This document shows positions 45,601 to 54,986 of a stretch of DNA of 64,000 nt, in pieces. The position numbers and the translations under genes are program-made. A model generated the notes under the pieces. The model did not search any database and had not been told where the DNA came from. It saw only the letters and a program-made list of their open reading frames with translations. This DNA comes from Geobacter sp. UBA6151 (GTDB lineage: Bacteria; Desulfobacterota; Desulfuromonadia; Geobacterales; Pseudopelobacteraceae), in assembly GCA_002423105.1 (NCBI GenBank), contig DIUT01000037.1, forward strand, positions 1-64,000, written 5' to 3'. Numbering within the stretch: position 1 is the stretch's first letter; every line of letters begins with the position of its first letter.

Positions 45601-47193
45601 GATGGGCGGGTTGGTCACCTGGGCAAAGAGCTGCTTGAAATAGTTATAGAGCAGTTGGGGCTGATCGGAAAGGACCGCCAGCGGTGTATCGGTGCCCATG
45701 GAACCCAGCGGCTGCACGCCATCCTGGGCCATGGGGCCCAGAATAACCCGCTGATCCTCAAAGGTATAGCCAAAGGCCTGCTGACGCTGCAGCACGGTCT
45801 TATGGTGATAGGGATGCGCCTTGGGGCCATCCGGCAGGTTTTCCAGATACAGATGGTTGGTCTTGACCCAGTCACCATACGGCTTTTCAGCGGCCAGCTC
45901 TTTTTTAATCTCTTCATCAGGGATGATCCGCCCCTGCTCGGTATCGATCAGGAACATCTTGCCCGGTTGCAGCCGCCCCTTTTTGAGCACTTTTTCAGGC
46001 GGTACCGGCAGCACGCCGGCTTCCGAAGCCATGATTACCTGATCATCGCTGGTAATGTAATAGCGGCAGGGACGCAGGCCGTTTCTGTCCAGTACCGCGC
46101 CGATGCTGCGGCCATCGGTAAAGGCAATGGCTGCCGGCCCGTCCCATGGCTCCATCAGGCAGGCATGGTATTCGTAGAAGGCCCGCTTCTCCTTGCTCAT
46201 CCCCTCATGGTTCTCCCAGGGCTCCGGCACCATCATCATCACCGCGTGGGGCAGGGAACGGCCTGCCATTACCAGCAGCTCCAGGCAGTTGTCGAACATG
46301 GCCGAGTCGGAGCCGTTGGTATTGATGACCGGCAGCGCCTTCTTGATGTCGTCGCCAAACAGTTCGCTGTTGAAGAGCGACTGGCGGGCATGCATCCAGT
46401 TGACATTGCCGCGCAGGGTGTTGATCTCGCCGTTGTGGGCCATGAAGTGATAGGGGTGTGCCCGGTCCCAGCTGGGGAAGGTGTTGGTGGAAAAGCGCGA
46501 GTGCACCAGAGCCAGGGCCGACACCATGTCCGGGTCGCGCAGGTCAGGGTAGTACTGGTCCACCTGTACCGGCATCAGCATCCCCTTGTAGATGATGGTG
46601 CGGGTGGAAATACTGGAGACATACCAGTGGTTGTCCACTTCAACATCGCGGATCTCGTGGGTGGCGCGCTGGTTGACAATGTACAGCTTGCGACTGAAGG
46701 CAGCTTCATCAAGGCTCACGTCAAGCGGCTTCAGGAACAACTGACGCACCTTCGGCTCACCGGCCTTGGCAGTGTCACCCAGGGAGCTGTTGTCGGTGGG
46801 CACGTCACGCCAGCCGATGATCTGCACCTTTTCATCGCTGAGTATCCGCTCAAGGATATGGCGGGCGCTGTTGCGTTCCGTTGCCTCAGGTGAGGTAAAC
46901 AGCATGGCAACTCCGTACCGGCCTGCTTCAGGCAGCTCAAAACCCAGCGGCGTACAGACCTTGCGCAGGAAGGCATCGGGCATCTGCATCAGGATGCCGG
47001 CGCCGTCACCGGTATTGGGTTCGCAGCCGACAGCGCCACGGTGGTCCAGGTTGGCCAGGATGGTCAGGGCCTGCTCCACAATCTCGTGGGATTTCTTGCC
47101 CTTGATGTTGGCCACAAAACCGACGCCACAGGCGTCATGCTCGAACTGGGGATCGTACAGTCCCTGCTTTTTGGGTACTCCGATAGTTTTCAT
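42604..47193 (-). CDS. gltB: Glutamate synthase large subunit GltB
   Basis: This 1529-residue protein transfers glutamine amide nitrogen to 2-oxoglutarate. The N-terminal nucleophile Cys is in HDACGVGFV (about residue 21) after a short propeptide. The FMN domain includes [16 protein letters not shown]. The 3Fe-4S ligands are C-x5-C-x4-C in [17 protein letters not shown]. The C-terminal GXGXG domain includes [17 protein letters not shown]. The ATG at 47193 begins [15 protein letters not shown], with AAGGGT upstream. An extra 32-residue extension in the frame is non-conserved. Long plus-strand open frames inside this gene (for example 43342-44679) are antisense shadows. Confidence 0.96.
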   Translation of the reverse strand: MKTIGVPKKQGLYDPQFEHDACGVGFVANIKGKKSHEIVEQALTILANLDHRGAVGCEPNTGDGAGILMQMPDAFLRKVCTPLGFELPEAGRYGVAMLFTSPEATERNSARHILERILSDEKVQIIGWRDVPTDNSSLGDTAKAGEPKVRQLFLKPLDVSLDEAAFSRKLYIVNQRATHEIRDVEVDNHWYVSSISTRTIIYKGMLMPVQVDQYYPDLRDPDMVSALALVHSRFSTNTFPSWDRAHPYHFMAHNGEINTLRGNVNWMHARQSLFNSELFGDDIKKALPVINTNGSDSAMFDNCLELLVMAGRSLPHAVMMMVPEPWENHEGMSKEKRAFYEYHACLMEPWDGPAAIAFTDGRSIGAVLDRNGLRPCRYYITSDDQVIMASEAGVLPVPPEKVLKKGRLQPGKMFLIDTEQGRIIPDEEIKKELAAEKPYGDWVKTNHLYLENLPDGPKAHPYHHKTVLQRQQAFGYTFEDQRVILGPMAQDGVQPLGSMGTDTPLAVLSDQPQLLYNYFKQLFAQVTNPPIDPIREEIITSTAVRIGSESNLLKPTATSARVIRLEQPILTNEEFEKLRNLDQPGFKTTTLTLLFKAEDGAEGMKKALESLFSTAVRHIEAGTTILILSDRGVNEEYAAIPALLAVAGLHHYLIRTATRTRVSLVLESGEPREVHHFAVLLGYGITAINPYLAFESMDDMIQQGMLPGIDHKKAVKNFIKASIKGVVKTMAKMGISTIQSYRGAQIFEAVGLHQSVIDTFFTWTPSRIGGTDLNGIATELLARHAKAYPKRVTADSTLDPGGQYQWRKDGEEHLFNPLTITSLQKSTRTNDYQEFKVFSNLIDEQSERHYTLRGLLDFKKRVPVPIEEVESVEAIMKRFKTGAMSYGSISQEAHEALAIAMNRIGGRSNTGEGGEDPERFSWTNELGDSKNSAIKQVASGRFGVTSNYLTNAGEIQIKMAQGAKPGEGGELPGHKVYPWVAKTRHTTPGVGLVSPPPHHDIYSIEDLAELIHDLKNANRRARISVKLVSEVGVGTVAAGVAKAHADVVLISGYDGGTGASPLSSIKHAGLPWELGLAETHQTLMLNNLRSRIVIEVDGQLKTGRDVVIAALLGAEEFGFATAPLVTLGCIMMRVCHSNTCPAGVATQDPALRAKFAGKPEYVVNFMRFVAQEAREIMAELGFRTFNEMVGHASVLEPKKAIEHWKAKGLDFSNILYTPNMGVGAVRYCTETQDHGLEKSIDMSKLLDICKPAIEKGEAVTASLPITNIDRVVGTIVGNEITRSHGAEGLPEGTVSLKFNGSAGQSFGAFIPKGMTLELSGDANDYLGKGLSGGTVVVYPPAGSTFKAEENIIAGNVALYGATSGNAYICGMAGERFAVRNSGVNAVVEGVGDHGCEYMTGGTVVVLGTTGRNFAAGMSGGVAYVLDEHGDFAGHCNTQMVALEPLDDSDKAVLKTMIEKHEELTKSAKAAIVLINWKFYVDRFVKVMPMDYKRVLQALERAKAAGLSGDEALTAAFEENSHDAARVGGS

Positions 47194-47719
47194 AGTGTAA
47201 CCCTTGTGAGGATGTAAGTTCTCGTCATAAACCGGCAGACCAATATGGATTGCTGTGGTAACTACAGCAAATACTAAGCCAATACCCACTTGCCAGAAAA
47301 AACAACACGTCTTTACTGTATAAGTATTTAATTGTTTTGTCTTTCTGCTAGAGGCTCGCTGTGCCAGCCATTATCGCTAGGCAGGTGGACGTGCTCTGGG
47401 GCTTGCCAGAGTAGGTACAAAAATACCATACAATTCAGGTTGCTGCAGGCGGTTACCCGGAAATTGTCGTTTATTAGTGTGCTACACGAGTGAGTTGATT
47501 TTATGCACACTCGTGGTGGCCAGAAATGGCTCGGTGAGGCGGGACGTGAGACGTAAATGTGGCAAGCCATTGCCGTTGGAGCACGGCGTGGGTTGATCAC
47601 GCCACAGCAGTTTGAAAGCTTGAAAAAAAAGGGATTCTGACCCAAGATGAGGTAACGTTGACATTGAAAAGTCCAACTATCTTTTTCAAAGATGAACTGC
47701 CGTTTTCCGGATAGCCAGC
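47194..47719. other. Divergent intergenic region upstream of gltB
   Basis: This 526-bp gap holds the gltB promoter region on the left and, at 47485-47515, an inverted repeat CACGAGTG/CACTCGTG with a 15-nt loop. A broken small reading frame lies at 47557-47714 (separate entry). No intact gene with convincing codon use was seen in the rest. Confidence 0.5.
47557..47714 (+). pseudogene. Possible remnant small ORF with A8 frameshift
   Basis: ATG at 47557 reads MWQAIAVGARRGLITPQQFE and hits a stop after an A8 run at about 47625. Shifting by one base there restores ILTQDEVTLTLKSPT and a stop at 47714. The composite is 52 residues and looks protein-like, but no family is recognised. It could be a decayed gene end or chance. 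Confidence 0.3.
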
Positions 47720-48274
47720 ATGAAGGTATTCTCAGTGAACAAACTGCTCATCTCCCTGATAGCATGGATCATGATAACTGGTTGCACTGCAAGGGATTGG
47801 CGAACTGCAAGCAGAGAACCTGCCGGGATTGCCCCCTCTCCGCAGACGACCAGAGAAGCCGTGCTACAGGTCTATGGTGCTCCGGCATGGGGATGGCGTG
47901 GCTGGTTTGCCATACACACCTGGATTGCTACGAAAACCACCAATGGCAAGGCATATACGGTATACGAAGTTATCGGCTGGCGGCAACGCCGGGGTTTGCC
48001 GGTTGTGAGAATTGAAAAAGACCTGCCTGACCGTTATTGGTATGGGGAGAGGCCGCGGCTTCTCAAGGAGTTTCGGGGGAAAGATGCTGAGCCGCTGATC
48101 ACGGCGGTTGACAGGGCTGCCCGGACCTATCCATGGCCTGACACCTATCGGGCATTTCCCGGGCCGAACAGCAATACCTTTATCGCATGGATTGGCAAAC
48201 AGGTTCCTGAACTGGATATTGACCTGCCCTTATCGGCGATCGGCAGCGGATATTCTGACAAACGGCAGGAATAA
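47720..48274 (+). CDS. DUF3750 lipoprotein
   Basis: This 184-residue protein has a lipoprotein signal with MITGC (about residue 22), then the DUF3750 domain (VYGAPAWGWRGWFAIHTWIA; YEVIGWRQRRGLPVVR; TYRAFPGPNSNTFIAWIGKQ). The DxxPNSNTF motif suggests an enzymatic site of unknown use. Start ATG follows a GCCAGC context with weak ribosome site. It is the first of a group of envelope genes. Confidence 0.88.
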   Translation: MKVFSVNKLLISLIAWIMITGCTARDWRTASREPAGIAPSPQTTREAVLQVYGAPAWGWRGWFAIHTWIATKTTNGKAYTVYEVIGWRQRRGLPVVRIEKDLPDRYWYGERPRLLKEFRGKDAEPLITAVDRAARTYPWPDTYRAFPGPNSNTFIAWIGKQVPELDIDLPLSAIGSGYSDKRQE

Positions 48275-48337
48275 AACAAGCATACGGGGGGTGTATGAAA
48301 CGAGTGTTACAGCAACAACTGCTGCTTACGTGCAATC

Positions 48338-48826
48338 ATGGGTGATCAAGCGCTGATACTCTGGATTATCGCGGCAATTCTGACGGTTACCGGTTTGTCG
48401 GGACTGCTGTTGCCAATTGTACCGGGGGCACCCATCCTGTTTCTGGGGTTGCTTTTTGGGGCATGGGCTGAGGACTTTCAGTACATCGGTGTCTGGTCGC
48501 TGCTGATTCTGGCGGTAATGACAGCGCTCACCTATGTGGTTGAGTTTGCCGCTTCTGTCGTGGGGGTCAAAAAATACGGGGGGTCCCGGCGTGCCATGAT
48601 TGGCGCGGCTTTAGGCGGTATTGTCGGCCTGTTTCTCGGCATCCCGGGAATACTGCTGGGTCCCTTTGTGGGGGCAGTGGCCGGTGAGCTGTCCTTGCAA
48701 CGCAGTCTGGACGAGGCAAGCCGCGCCGGATTTGGTACCGTGGTTGGATTAGCTGTGGGATTGGCCGGCAAGTTTGCCATCGGTGTGGCCATGATCGGCC
48801 TGTTTCTGGTGTTGCGGTTTGTATAG
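48338..48826 (+). CDS. DUF456 membrane protein
   Basis: This 162-residue protein has four membrane helices. The glycine-rich stretch VGLFLGIPGILLGPFVGAVA (about residues 95-114) is typical of DUF456. Function is unknown. A weak ribosome site precedes the ATG. It lies between two envelope protein genes, suggesting an envelope role (inference). Confidence 0.85.
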   Translation: MGDQALILWIIAAILTVTGLSGLLLPIVPGAPILFLGLLFGAWAEDFQYIGVWSLLILAVMTALTYVVEFAASVVGVKKYGGSRRAMIGAALGGIVGLFLGIPGILLGPFVGAVAGELSLQRSLDEASRAGFGTVVGLAVGLAGKFAIGVAMIGLFLVLRFV

Positions 48827-48876
48827 CCTGTTTGAAACAGGCGCTTAGGCACATGACACGAAAGGTTGCCATAAAG

Positions 48877-49752
48877 ATGAAACGTTTTAACTACATACTG
48901 TTTTTGCTCTGCACCGTGCTGGTTACGGCATGTGCCACAACCCCGCCAACGGCACCACCCGCTAAACCGGCAAAAATAGCGCTGGTGTTGGGAGCCGGGG
49001 CAGCCAAGGGCTTTGCCCATGTGGGGGTCATTAAAATTCTGGAGGCCCAGAAAATACCGGTACATATGGTTGTCGGCACCAGCGCAGGCAGTTTTGTGGG
49101 TAGCCTGTACGCCGCCGGTTATGATGGTTACGCATTGCAGGGTCTTGCCATGTCGCTCCAGAAAAAAGAAGTCGCGGAGCTGATAATTCCTGACAACGGC
49201 TTTATCAAGGGGGAGCGTTTGCGGGATTACGTTAATTCCAAAGTGAACAACCTGCCGATTGAAAAACTGAAGATCCCGTTGCATGTGGTTGCAACTGATA
49301 TTCGTAATGGCCAAGAGGTTGTCTTCAATTCAGGCAACACCGGCATGGCAGTCCAGGCAAGCTCTGCGGTGCCCGGGGTGTACCAGCCTGCTAAATTTTC
49401 AGGAACAAGTTATGTTGACGGAGGTCTGGTCAACCCACTGGCAGTGGATGTGGCCAGAAAATACGGGGCGGACGTGGTGATCGCCGTGGATATCACCTCC
49501 GGCGTTGGCGACAAAATACCGGCCGGCGTCATGGAAACCAGTATGAAATCCATGGAGATCATGTATGAGAAGATCGCCCGCGCTGCAATCGCTCAGGCTG
49601 ATGTCGTGATCAAGCCCAATGTCGGCTTTGTCGGTGCTGCGGACTTTGATCGTCGTAACGAAGCCATTCTTGAAGGAGAAAGGGCGGCCTGGATTGCCAT
49701 GCCTGCCATACTGAACATTATTAACCGGCTGCGGCAAGAAGGACGATTATGA
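48877..49752 (+). CDS. Patatin-like phospholipase lipoprotein (RssA-type)
   Basis: This 291-residue protein has a lipoprotein signal ending at VLVTACATT, then a patatin domain. The oxyanion loop is LVLGAGAAKGFAHVGV, the nucleophile Ser is in GTSAGSFVGSL, and the catalytic Asp is in DGGLVNPLAVDVA. These are the Ser-Asp dyad residues. Patatins hydrolyse acyl esters. The start at 48877 (MKRFN) fits the lipoprotein signal. Two upstream in-frame ATGs (48832, 48853) are possible. Confidence 0.9.
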   Translation: MKRFNYILFLLCTVLVTACATTPPTAPPAKPAKIALVLGAGAAKGFAHVGVIKILEAQKIPVHMVVGTSAGSFVGSLYAAGYDGYALQGLAMSLQKKEVAELIIPDNGFIKGERLRDYVNSKVNNLPIEKLKIPLHVVATDIRNGQEVVFNSGNTGMAVQASSAVPGVYQPAKFSGTSYVDGGLVNPLAVDVARKYGADVVIAVDITSGVGDKIPAGVMETSMKSMEIMYEKIARAAIAQADVVIKPNVGFVGAADFDRRNEAILEGERAAWIAMPAILNIINRLRQEGRL

Positions 49753-49853
49753 CCTGTAGGCGGCCTGGCCGGTAAGGGAGTTCCGAGTCCCTAAAGATGA
49801 CCCGCTGGAATGCGGACTACCATAGCACCATGGACAAAGGAGGATGTATCAGT

Positions 49854-50285
49854 ATGAAAGGATGGATGAAACTGGTTATGGCGATGGCACTGGCAGGTAT
49901 GGCGCTGACCCCGGCAGGTGCTGCGGAGCAGAAAGGAAGTAAAACCGTTACCAGCGCTTCGGGTCTCAAGTATGTGGATCTGGTGGTGGGCAGCGGAGCT
50001 GCTCCGGTGAAGGGGCAGCCGGTTACGGTGCATTACACCGGCACCCTGGAGAATGGCAAAAAATTTGACAGTTCCGTGGATCGCGGCAGGCCGTTTACCT
50101 TTGTCATCGGCGTCGGCCAGGTGATCAAGGGCTGGGATGAAGGGGTGATGGGTATGAAAGTGGGCGGCAAGCGCAAGCTGGTCATTCCGGCGCAGCTGGG
50201 CTACGGTGCCCGCGGAGCGGGCGGGGTTATCCCTCCCAACGCAACGCTGCTTTTTGATGTGGAATTGCTGGATGTGCAGAAGTAG
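49854..50285 (+). CDS. FKBP-type peptidyl-prolyl isomerase
   Basis: This 143-residue protein has a signal peptide ([20 protein letters not shown]) and an FKBP domain (about residues 35-143): [35 protein letters not shown] and [20 protein letters not shown]. It should fold proteins in the periplasm. An ATG at 49854 lies 12 nt after GGAGG. An ATG at 49797 is in a non-conserved stretch. Confidence 0.92.
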   Translation: MKGWMKLVMAMALAGMALTPAGAAEQKGSKTVTSASGLKYVDLVVGSGAAPVKGQPVTVHYTGTLENGKKFDSSVDRGRPFTFVIGVGQVIKGWDEGVMGMKVGGKRKLVIPAQLGYGARGAGGVIPPNATLLFDVELLDVQK

Positions 50286-50313
50286 TCAGCCCTGCATGAA
50301 GAACGGGGAGAGC

Positions 50314-50730
50314 ATGGATCGCATCAGGGAGTTTTTCAGCACGGAAGACCTGTTTGCCCGGCACGCCGGTATTGAGTTGCTGGAGGTGGAGCCGGGGCGG
50401 GCGCGGGTGGTCATGGAGATCCAGCCGTTCCATTTTAACGGGGCGCGCACGGTGCACGGCGGCGCCATCTTTACCCTGGCGGATTTTGCCTTTGCGGTGG
50501 CTTCAAACTCCCACGGCACCCTGGCCATGGGGATCAATACCAGCATCTCCTTTGTCAAGGCCGCCACCGGCGGCCGCCTTTTTGCCGAAGCGCAGGAGGT
50601 GGCGCGGAACCCCAGGCTGGCTTCCTATACCGTGACTGTGACCGATGACGCCGGAGATGTCGTGGCGATTTTTCAGGGGATGGTCTACCGCAAAAAGGAC
50701 GAGCTGCCAGCGGCCCGCAGGGTAGCGTAA
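50314..50730 (+). CDS. PaaI-family hot-dog thioesterase
   Basis: This 138-residue protein has the hot-dog motif VHGGAIFTLADFAFAVASNS (about residues 46-65), with N/D at the active-site helix, and MGINTSISFVKAATGG. It is likely to hydrolyse acyl-CoA thioesters, such as phenylacetyl-type CoA. A strong GGGGAGAGC ribosome site selects the ATG at 50314. It lies 28 bp after the FKBP stop and 7 bp before the helicase. Confidence 0.88.
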   Translation: MDRIREFFSTEDLFARHAGIELLEVEPGRARVVMEIQPFHFNGARTVHGGAIFTLADFAFAVASNSHGTLAMGINTSISFVKAATGGRLFAEAQEVARNPRLASYTVTVTDDAGDVVAIFQGMVYRKKDELPAARRVA

Positions 50731-50737
50731 TCCTGCC

Positions 50738-53314
50738 ATGACCCTTTCCTTTTCGTCTGACTGTCGCGCCCTGATTCGCCATGAAATCGCGGAAGCAAAA
50801 AATAACGAGGTGTTTTTCATCGCACAGGCCGATGCCGATGGTTGTCTGGTATCTGCCTGTGCGGTGGCCCGCGGCAGCAAGAAAGCGGTACCGGCGATCA
50901 TTTCCCGCGCGGTGGCCGGAGAGGTGGTGCTGCACAACCATCCCTCCGGTGACCTGACCCCTTCCGAAGCAGACCTGGATATCGCCTCAGTGGTTGGCAA
51001 CAACGGCATCGGTTTCGCCATCATCAACAACCGTTGCGATGACTGCTACCTGGTGGTTGCGCCGCACATTCCCAAGGATTGTCAGCTGATTGCCCCGGAC
51101 GAGCTTGAACGGGCCTTTGGTCCTGATGGGGTACTGGCGCGGAATCTGAAGGGCTATGAACAGCGCGGCGAACAGGTACGCATGGCCGTTTCCGTGGCAG
51201 AAGCGTTCAATAAGGGAACGGTGGCGCTGATCGAAGCTGGCACCGGCACCGGCAAATCCCTGGCCTACCTGATACCGGCCATCCTCTGGGCAGTGCGTAA
51301 TGAACAACGGGTGGTGATCTCCACCAATACCATCAATCTGCAGGAACAGCTGATCAAGAAGGATATTCCGCTTTTACAGCGGCATACCACGGTTGAGTTT
51401 GCCGCCTGTCTGGTAAAAGGGCGGGGTAATTACCTCTGCCGCAGGAAGCTGGATGCGGTGGCAGCGGAACCGGCCCTGTTTCCCGATGCCGCCGGAGAAG
51501 AGTTACAGGCTATTGTGGCCTGGAGCGAAACCACCCAGAGCGGCTGCCTGAGTGATCTTTCCTTCCATCCTGCCTGGGAGGTCTGGGACGATCTGCGTTG
51601 CGAGTCTGACCAGTGCAGCCGCTCCCGCTGCTCCCACTTTTCCAAATGTTTTTTCTACCGTGCCCGGCGCGAGGCGTCCACGGCCCGCATTCTGGTGGTA
51701 AACCATGCCCTGTTGCTGGCGGACATCGCCCTGCGGCGGGAAAGCGGTTACGATGCCGTTGCCATACTGCCTCCCTTTACCCGGCTGATTATTGATGAGG
51801 GACATCATCTGGAGGAGGCGGCAACCGGTGCGCTCTCCAGCCGTCTCAGCCGCTCCGGTCTGATGCGCCAGCTGTCCCGTCTGGCTCCGTCCGGGAACCG
51901 GGCCGGAATCCTGACCGTGCTCAGCAACCGTCTGGGCAAAGAGCTGCCGGAGAATCTGGAGGGATTGTATCAGGAGCTTTCCGCCATTGTGGAGGTCGCC
52001 CTGCTGCCCCAGACCGTTGAACTGGCATCGCTGCTGGAGCGGGAAATGGACTGGCTGGCGCTGGCCTTGCAGGAGGCGCTTGCCGGTGATGATCTGCGGG
52101 GCAGCGAGGTGCGGCGGCGGATAACAGCTGCGGTGCGGGGTACCTCGTTCTGGCAGGAGCTGGACAAGCGCCTGACGGTTCTGGCGGAAAAACTGGCGGA
52201 GCTGGCAGCAGGGCTTGGAGCCCTTGACCGGGCGGCAGCCAAATTGCCGGACCCGGTGCGCCAGGCCCTTGACAGCTGGCTGACCGATGCCTTCGGCATT
52301 GGCCAGCGCTTATCATCGGCGTCGCAGGATCTGTTCACCTTTTGCGGCGATGATGATCAGAACTGCCGCTGGCTGGAGTTGAAGAAAAGCGGACGCGGGC
52401 AGCAGGCCGCGATCTGTAGTGCTCCCCTTGAGGTGGCGGAGATATTGAAAAATGCCCTGTTTGATCCGATTCCGACCGTGGTGCTGACCTCGGCCACCAT
52501 GACGGTGGGCGGTTCCTTCAGTTATCAGCGGGCACGCACCGGTCTGGATCTGCTGGAACCGGCGCGTCTGTCCGAGCTTGCTCTGCCATCTCCGTTCAAT
52601 TTTGCCGGACAGTCGCTGGTGGGAATACCGGTCGATCTGCCGGACCCGTCAACCCCGGCCTACCGGCAGGCATTGGCCAGTGCCGTGCTGCGGGCGGTGG
52701 TGCTTTCCCGGGGCGGCGCCTTTGTGCTGTTTACCTCCTTTGACCTGTTGAAGCAGACCTGGAATGTTGTGAAAGGGGATCTGGAGCGGTTGGGCCTGAC
52801 CGTGCTGCGCCAGGGGGACGGGGGCGGACGCCATCAACTGCTGGCCCGTTTTCGCAAGGAACGTAATGCCGTGCTGTTCGGCACTGATTCCTTCTGGGAA
52901 GGGGTGGATGTGAAAGGGGATGCCCTGCGGCTGGTGATCATTGCCCGCTTACCGTTTCATGTGCCCACGGAGCCGATCCAGCAGGCCAGGGCCGAGCGGC
53001 TGGTGGAGCGGGGCGGCGACCCGTTCCGGGAGCTGTCCATTCCCCAGGCGGTGCTGAAGCTGCGCCAGGGTTTTGGTCGACTGATCCGCAGCCGTGATGA
53101 TCGCGGGGCGGTGCTGATTCTGGACAGCCGGATCGTGAGCAAGAATTACGGCAAGCGCTTCCTGAAATCGCTGCCGGAGTCCGCCCAGGTGATTGCCCCG
53201 GCGGATGAGGTGTTCAGGCGTCTTGAGGAGTTTTTTGCCGAATCATGTGGCGTTACAGAAAACAGAATAAACAGGCTGGTGTCAGATCAGCTAATCAACA
53301 CTCAACCGCTTTAA
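50738..53314 (+). CDS. DinG-type helicase with N-terminal RadC-like JAMM domain
   Basis: This 858-residue protein has an N-terminal JAB/MPN domain with the JAMM residues in HNHPSGDLTPSEAD (H66, H68, S70, D79) and E24 as probable fifth ligand. A DinG/XPD-type superfamily 2 helicase follows. Walker A is EAGTGTGKSLAYL (about 165-177), the FeS cysteines lie in a CESDQCSRSRCSHFSKC region (about residue 288), and the DEAH-like box is IIDEGHHLEEAA. Motif VI is QGFGRLIRSRDDRGAV. DinG unwinds R-loops and G-quadruplexes. Joining JAMM (as in RadC) to DinG is unusual. It starts 7 bp after the thioesterase gene. Confidence 0.93.
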   Translation: MTLSFSSDCRALIRHEIAEAKNNEVFFIAQADADGCLVSACAVARGSKKAVPAIISRAVAGEVVLHNHPSGDLTPSEADLDIASVVGNNGIGFAIINNRCDDCYLVVAPHIPKDCQLIAPDELERAFGPDGVLARNLKGYEQRGEQVRMAVSVAEAFNKGTVALIEAGTGTGKSLAYLIPAILWAVRNEQRVVISTNTINLQEQLIKKDIPLLQRHTTVEFAACLVKGRGNYLCRRKLDAVAAEPALFPDAAGEELQAIVAWSETTQSGCLSDLSFHPAWEVWDDLRCESDQCSRSRCSHFSKCFFYRARREASTARILVVNHALLLADIALRRESGYDAVAILPPFTRLIIDEGHHLEEAATGALSSRLSRSGLMRQLSRLAPSGNRAGILTVLSNRLGKELPENLEGLYQELSAIVEVALLPQTVELASLLEREMDWLALALQEALAGDDLRGSEVRRRITAAVRGTSFWQELDKRLTVLAEKLAELAAGLGALDRAAAKLPDPVRQALDSWLTDAFGIGQRLSSASQDLFTFCGDDDQNCRWLELKKSGRGQQAAICSAPLEVAEILKNALFDPIPTVVLTSATMTVGGSFSYQRARTGLDLLEPARLSELALPSPFNFAGQSLVGIPVDLPDPSTPAYRQALASAVLRAVVLSRGGAFVLFTSFDLLKQTWNVVKGDLERLGLTVLRQGDGGGRHQLLARFRKERNAVLFGTDSFWEGVDVKGDALRLVIIARLPFHVPTEPIQQARAERLVERGGDPFRELSIPQAVLKLRQGFGRLIRSRDDRGAVLILDSRIVSKNYGKRFLKSLPESAQVIAPADEVFRRLEEFFAESCGVTENRINRLVSDQLINTQPL

Positions 53315-53394
53315 TGAAGCGGGTTTGCATGGCTATTTGGCGCAAATTCTGTTAAGAGTATGCAGCTTTTTAATCCAGTTAACCCGTGAAAAAC

Positions 53395-54759
53395 ATGACT
53401 GAATTTCAAGAAACCGAAACCATTGAATTGAAGAAATCCACCTCTGAATTGAAAGAGGCGGTGCTCTCCATTGTGGCGATGCTGAACAAGCATCAGCGGG
53501 GAGAACTCTGGTTCGGGATCAGGCATGATGGTACCGTAGCTGGTCAGCAGGTTTCTGACAAAACCATTCGAGATGTATCAAAAGCCATTGCTGATCATGT
53601 TGAACCCAGAATCTACCCGGTTGTCGAGCACGTCGAGATCGACGGGAAAGTATGTCTCAAGGTTCGGGTCGAAGGGGGCGAGCATCCATACTATGCCTAT
53701 GGCCGGGCATACATCCGGGTTGGCGATGAGGATCGCCAGTTAAGCGCTAAAGAACTCGAAAAACTGATTCTGGAGAAGAATCGTGACCGCCTCCGCTGGG
53801 ACACGGAAATCTGCGCCAAGGCGACTATCGACGATATCGGTCCAGGCAAGCTCAAGTCGTTCCTGAAGCTCAGCGGGCTCAAGTTCGACACCATCCCCAA
53901 TTCCCTCGAAAAATTGAATCTGCTAAAGGACGGCAAGGTGCTGAATGCCGCCGTACTCTGCTTTGCCCGTAAGCCGGAGAAGTTCTTCCCCAATGCCAGA
54001 CTGCGTTGCGCGGTATTCGGTACGCTGGACACCACCGTCACCATCAGCATGCAGGACTTTTATGGTGATGTCTTTTACCTGATCAAAAAAGCGGAAGAAT
54101 ACATCCTTGAGCACATCAATATCGGTATGCGGTTGGATGGCCTGTTTCGGGTGGATGTGCCGGAGATTGACCGTGAGGCGTTTCGGGAAGCGATTATCAA
54201 TGCTTTTTGCCATAGGGATTACCGGGAGTACGATTCCGTCAACATCGCCATCTTCAAAGATCGGGTGGAGATCAGAAGCCCCGGTCTGCTGTATGGCGGA
54301 CTGACCATCGCCAGCATCAGAAAGAAGATGGTATCTGCCCGACGTAATGAGCTGTTGGCGGAGCTATTCCAGCGCAGTCATTGGATCGAAAAATGGGGGC
54401 GCGGCATCAAGATGATTTTGGAGCGCGAGCCGACCACCGAGTTTGAAGAGATTGGAACGGTGCAGTTTGTAGCAACGTTCAAACGGAAGAGCTACGAGAT
54501 AACGAAGCCCGGTAGTGTCGGTGAAAACGTCGGAGAAACTACCCAGAAAAGTTCGGTGAAAACTACCCAGAAAACTACCCGGAAAATTCTGGAGTTAATT
54601 GCTGCCACCCCAAGCATCAGCCGCACTCAATTAGCGATTGAGATTGGCATCACAGCGGATGGCATCAAGTACCATCTTGATAAACTGAGGAAAGACGGAG
54701 TGATCATGCGTGTCGGGCCGGATAAGGGTGGGTATTGGGAGGTTGTGAAGGCTGATTGA
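53395..54759 (+). CDS. Schlafen/AlbA_2-domain ATP-binding transcriptional regulator
   Basis: This 454-residue protein has an AlbA_2 (Schlafen-like) putative nucleic-acid-binding domain at residues 8-100 (ETIELKKSTSELKEAVLSIV). A GHKL-type ATPase-like middle (about 230-340; AIINAFCHRDYREYDSVNIA) follows, as in the family called ATP-dependent DNA helicase RecG-related. A Thr/Lys/Gln linker leads to a C-terminal winged HTH (TRKILELIAATPSISRTQLA). The role is regulatory or defence-related. It opens an accessory island after dinG. The GTG 9 bp upstream is a less likely start. Confidence 0.85.
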   Translation: MTEFQETETIELKKSTSELKEAVLSIVAMLNKHQRGELWFGIRHDGTVAGQQVSDKTIRDVSKAIADHVEPRIYPVVEHVEIDGKVCLKVRVEGGEHPYYAYGRAYIRVGDEDRQLSAKELEKLILEKNRDRLRWDTEICAKATIDDIGPGKLKSFLKLSGLKFDTIPNSLEKLNLLKDGKVLNAAVLCFARKPEKFFPNARLRCAVFGTLDTTVTISMQDFYGDVFYLIKKAEEYILEHINIGMRLDGLFRVDVPEIDREAFREAIINAFCHRDYREYDSVNIAIFKDRVEIRSPGLLYGGLTIASIRKKMVSARRNELLAELFQRSHWIEKWGRGIKMILEREPTTEFEEIGTVQFVATFKRKSYEITKPGSVGENVGETTQKSSVKTTQKTTRKILELIAATPSISRTQLAIEIGITADGIKYHLDKLRKDGVIMRVGPDKGGYWEVVKAD

Positions 54760-54950
54760 GCGCCTGAGTCAAGCGGGAGGGCAGAAGGTCGGATAATAGG
54801 ATGCACACGGATAACGGCGGAAACCAACCAGATGGTGACCGGGGAATGAGAGAAAACAGGGATGGCTCGGTTTTCCTAAGACGCTTGGTAGTGTGGTTAA
54901 GAATTGTCGCGAACAAATGAAAATCATCATTGCCTTTATTATTACTGCGC

Positions 54951-54970
54951 ATTATAACACTGCTTATAAT
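54951..54970. promoter_or_regulatory. Candidate operator of the LexA-like repressor
   Basis: A perfect 7-bp inverted repeat ATTATAA-CACTGC-TTATAAT, 17 bp before the start codon at 54987. It sits where a promoter -10 would be and is followed by a partial direct repeat (ATAACACT copies). Such a site fits self-repression by the LexA-like protein, but binding is not shown. Confidence 0.6.
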
Positions 54971-54986
54971 AACACTACATTAAAGC

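Noticed and set aside
43342..46893. Long plus-strand open frames (445 and 412 codons) inside gltB
   Set aside because: They lie antisense to the strongly conserved GltB protein, have Gly/His/Val-rich shadow composition and match no family. GC-rich codon bias leaves such open frames.
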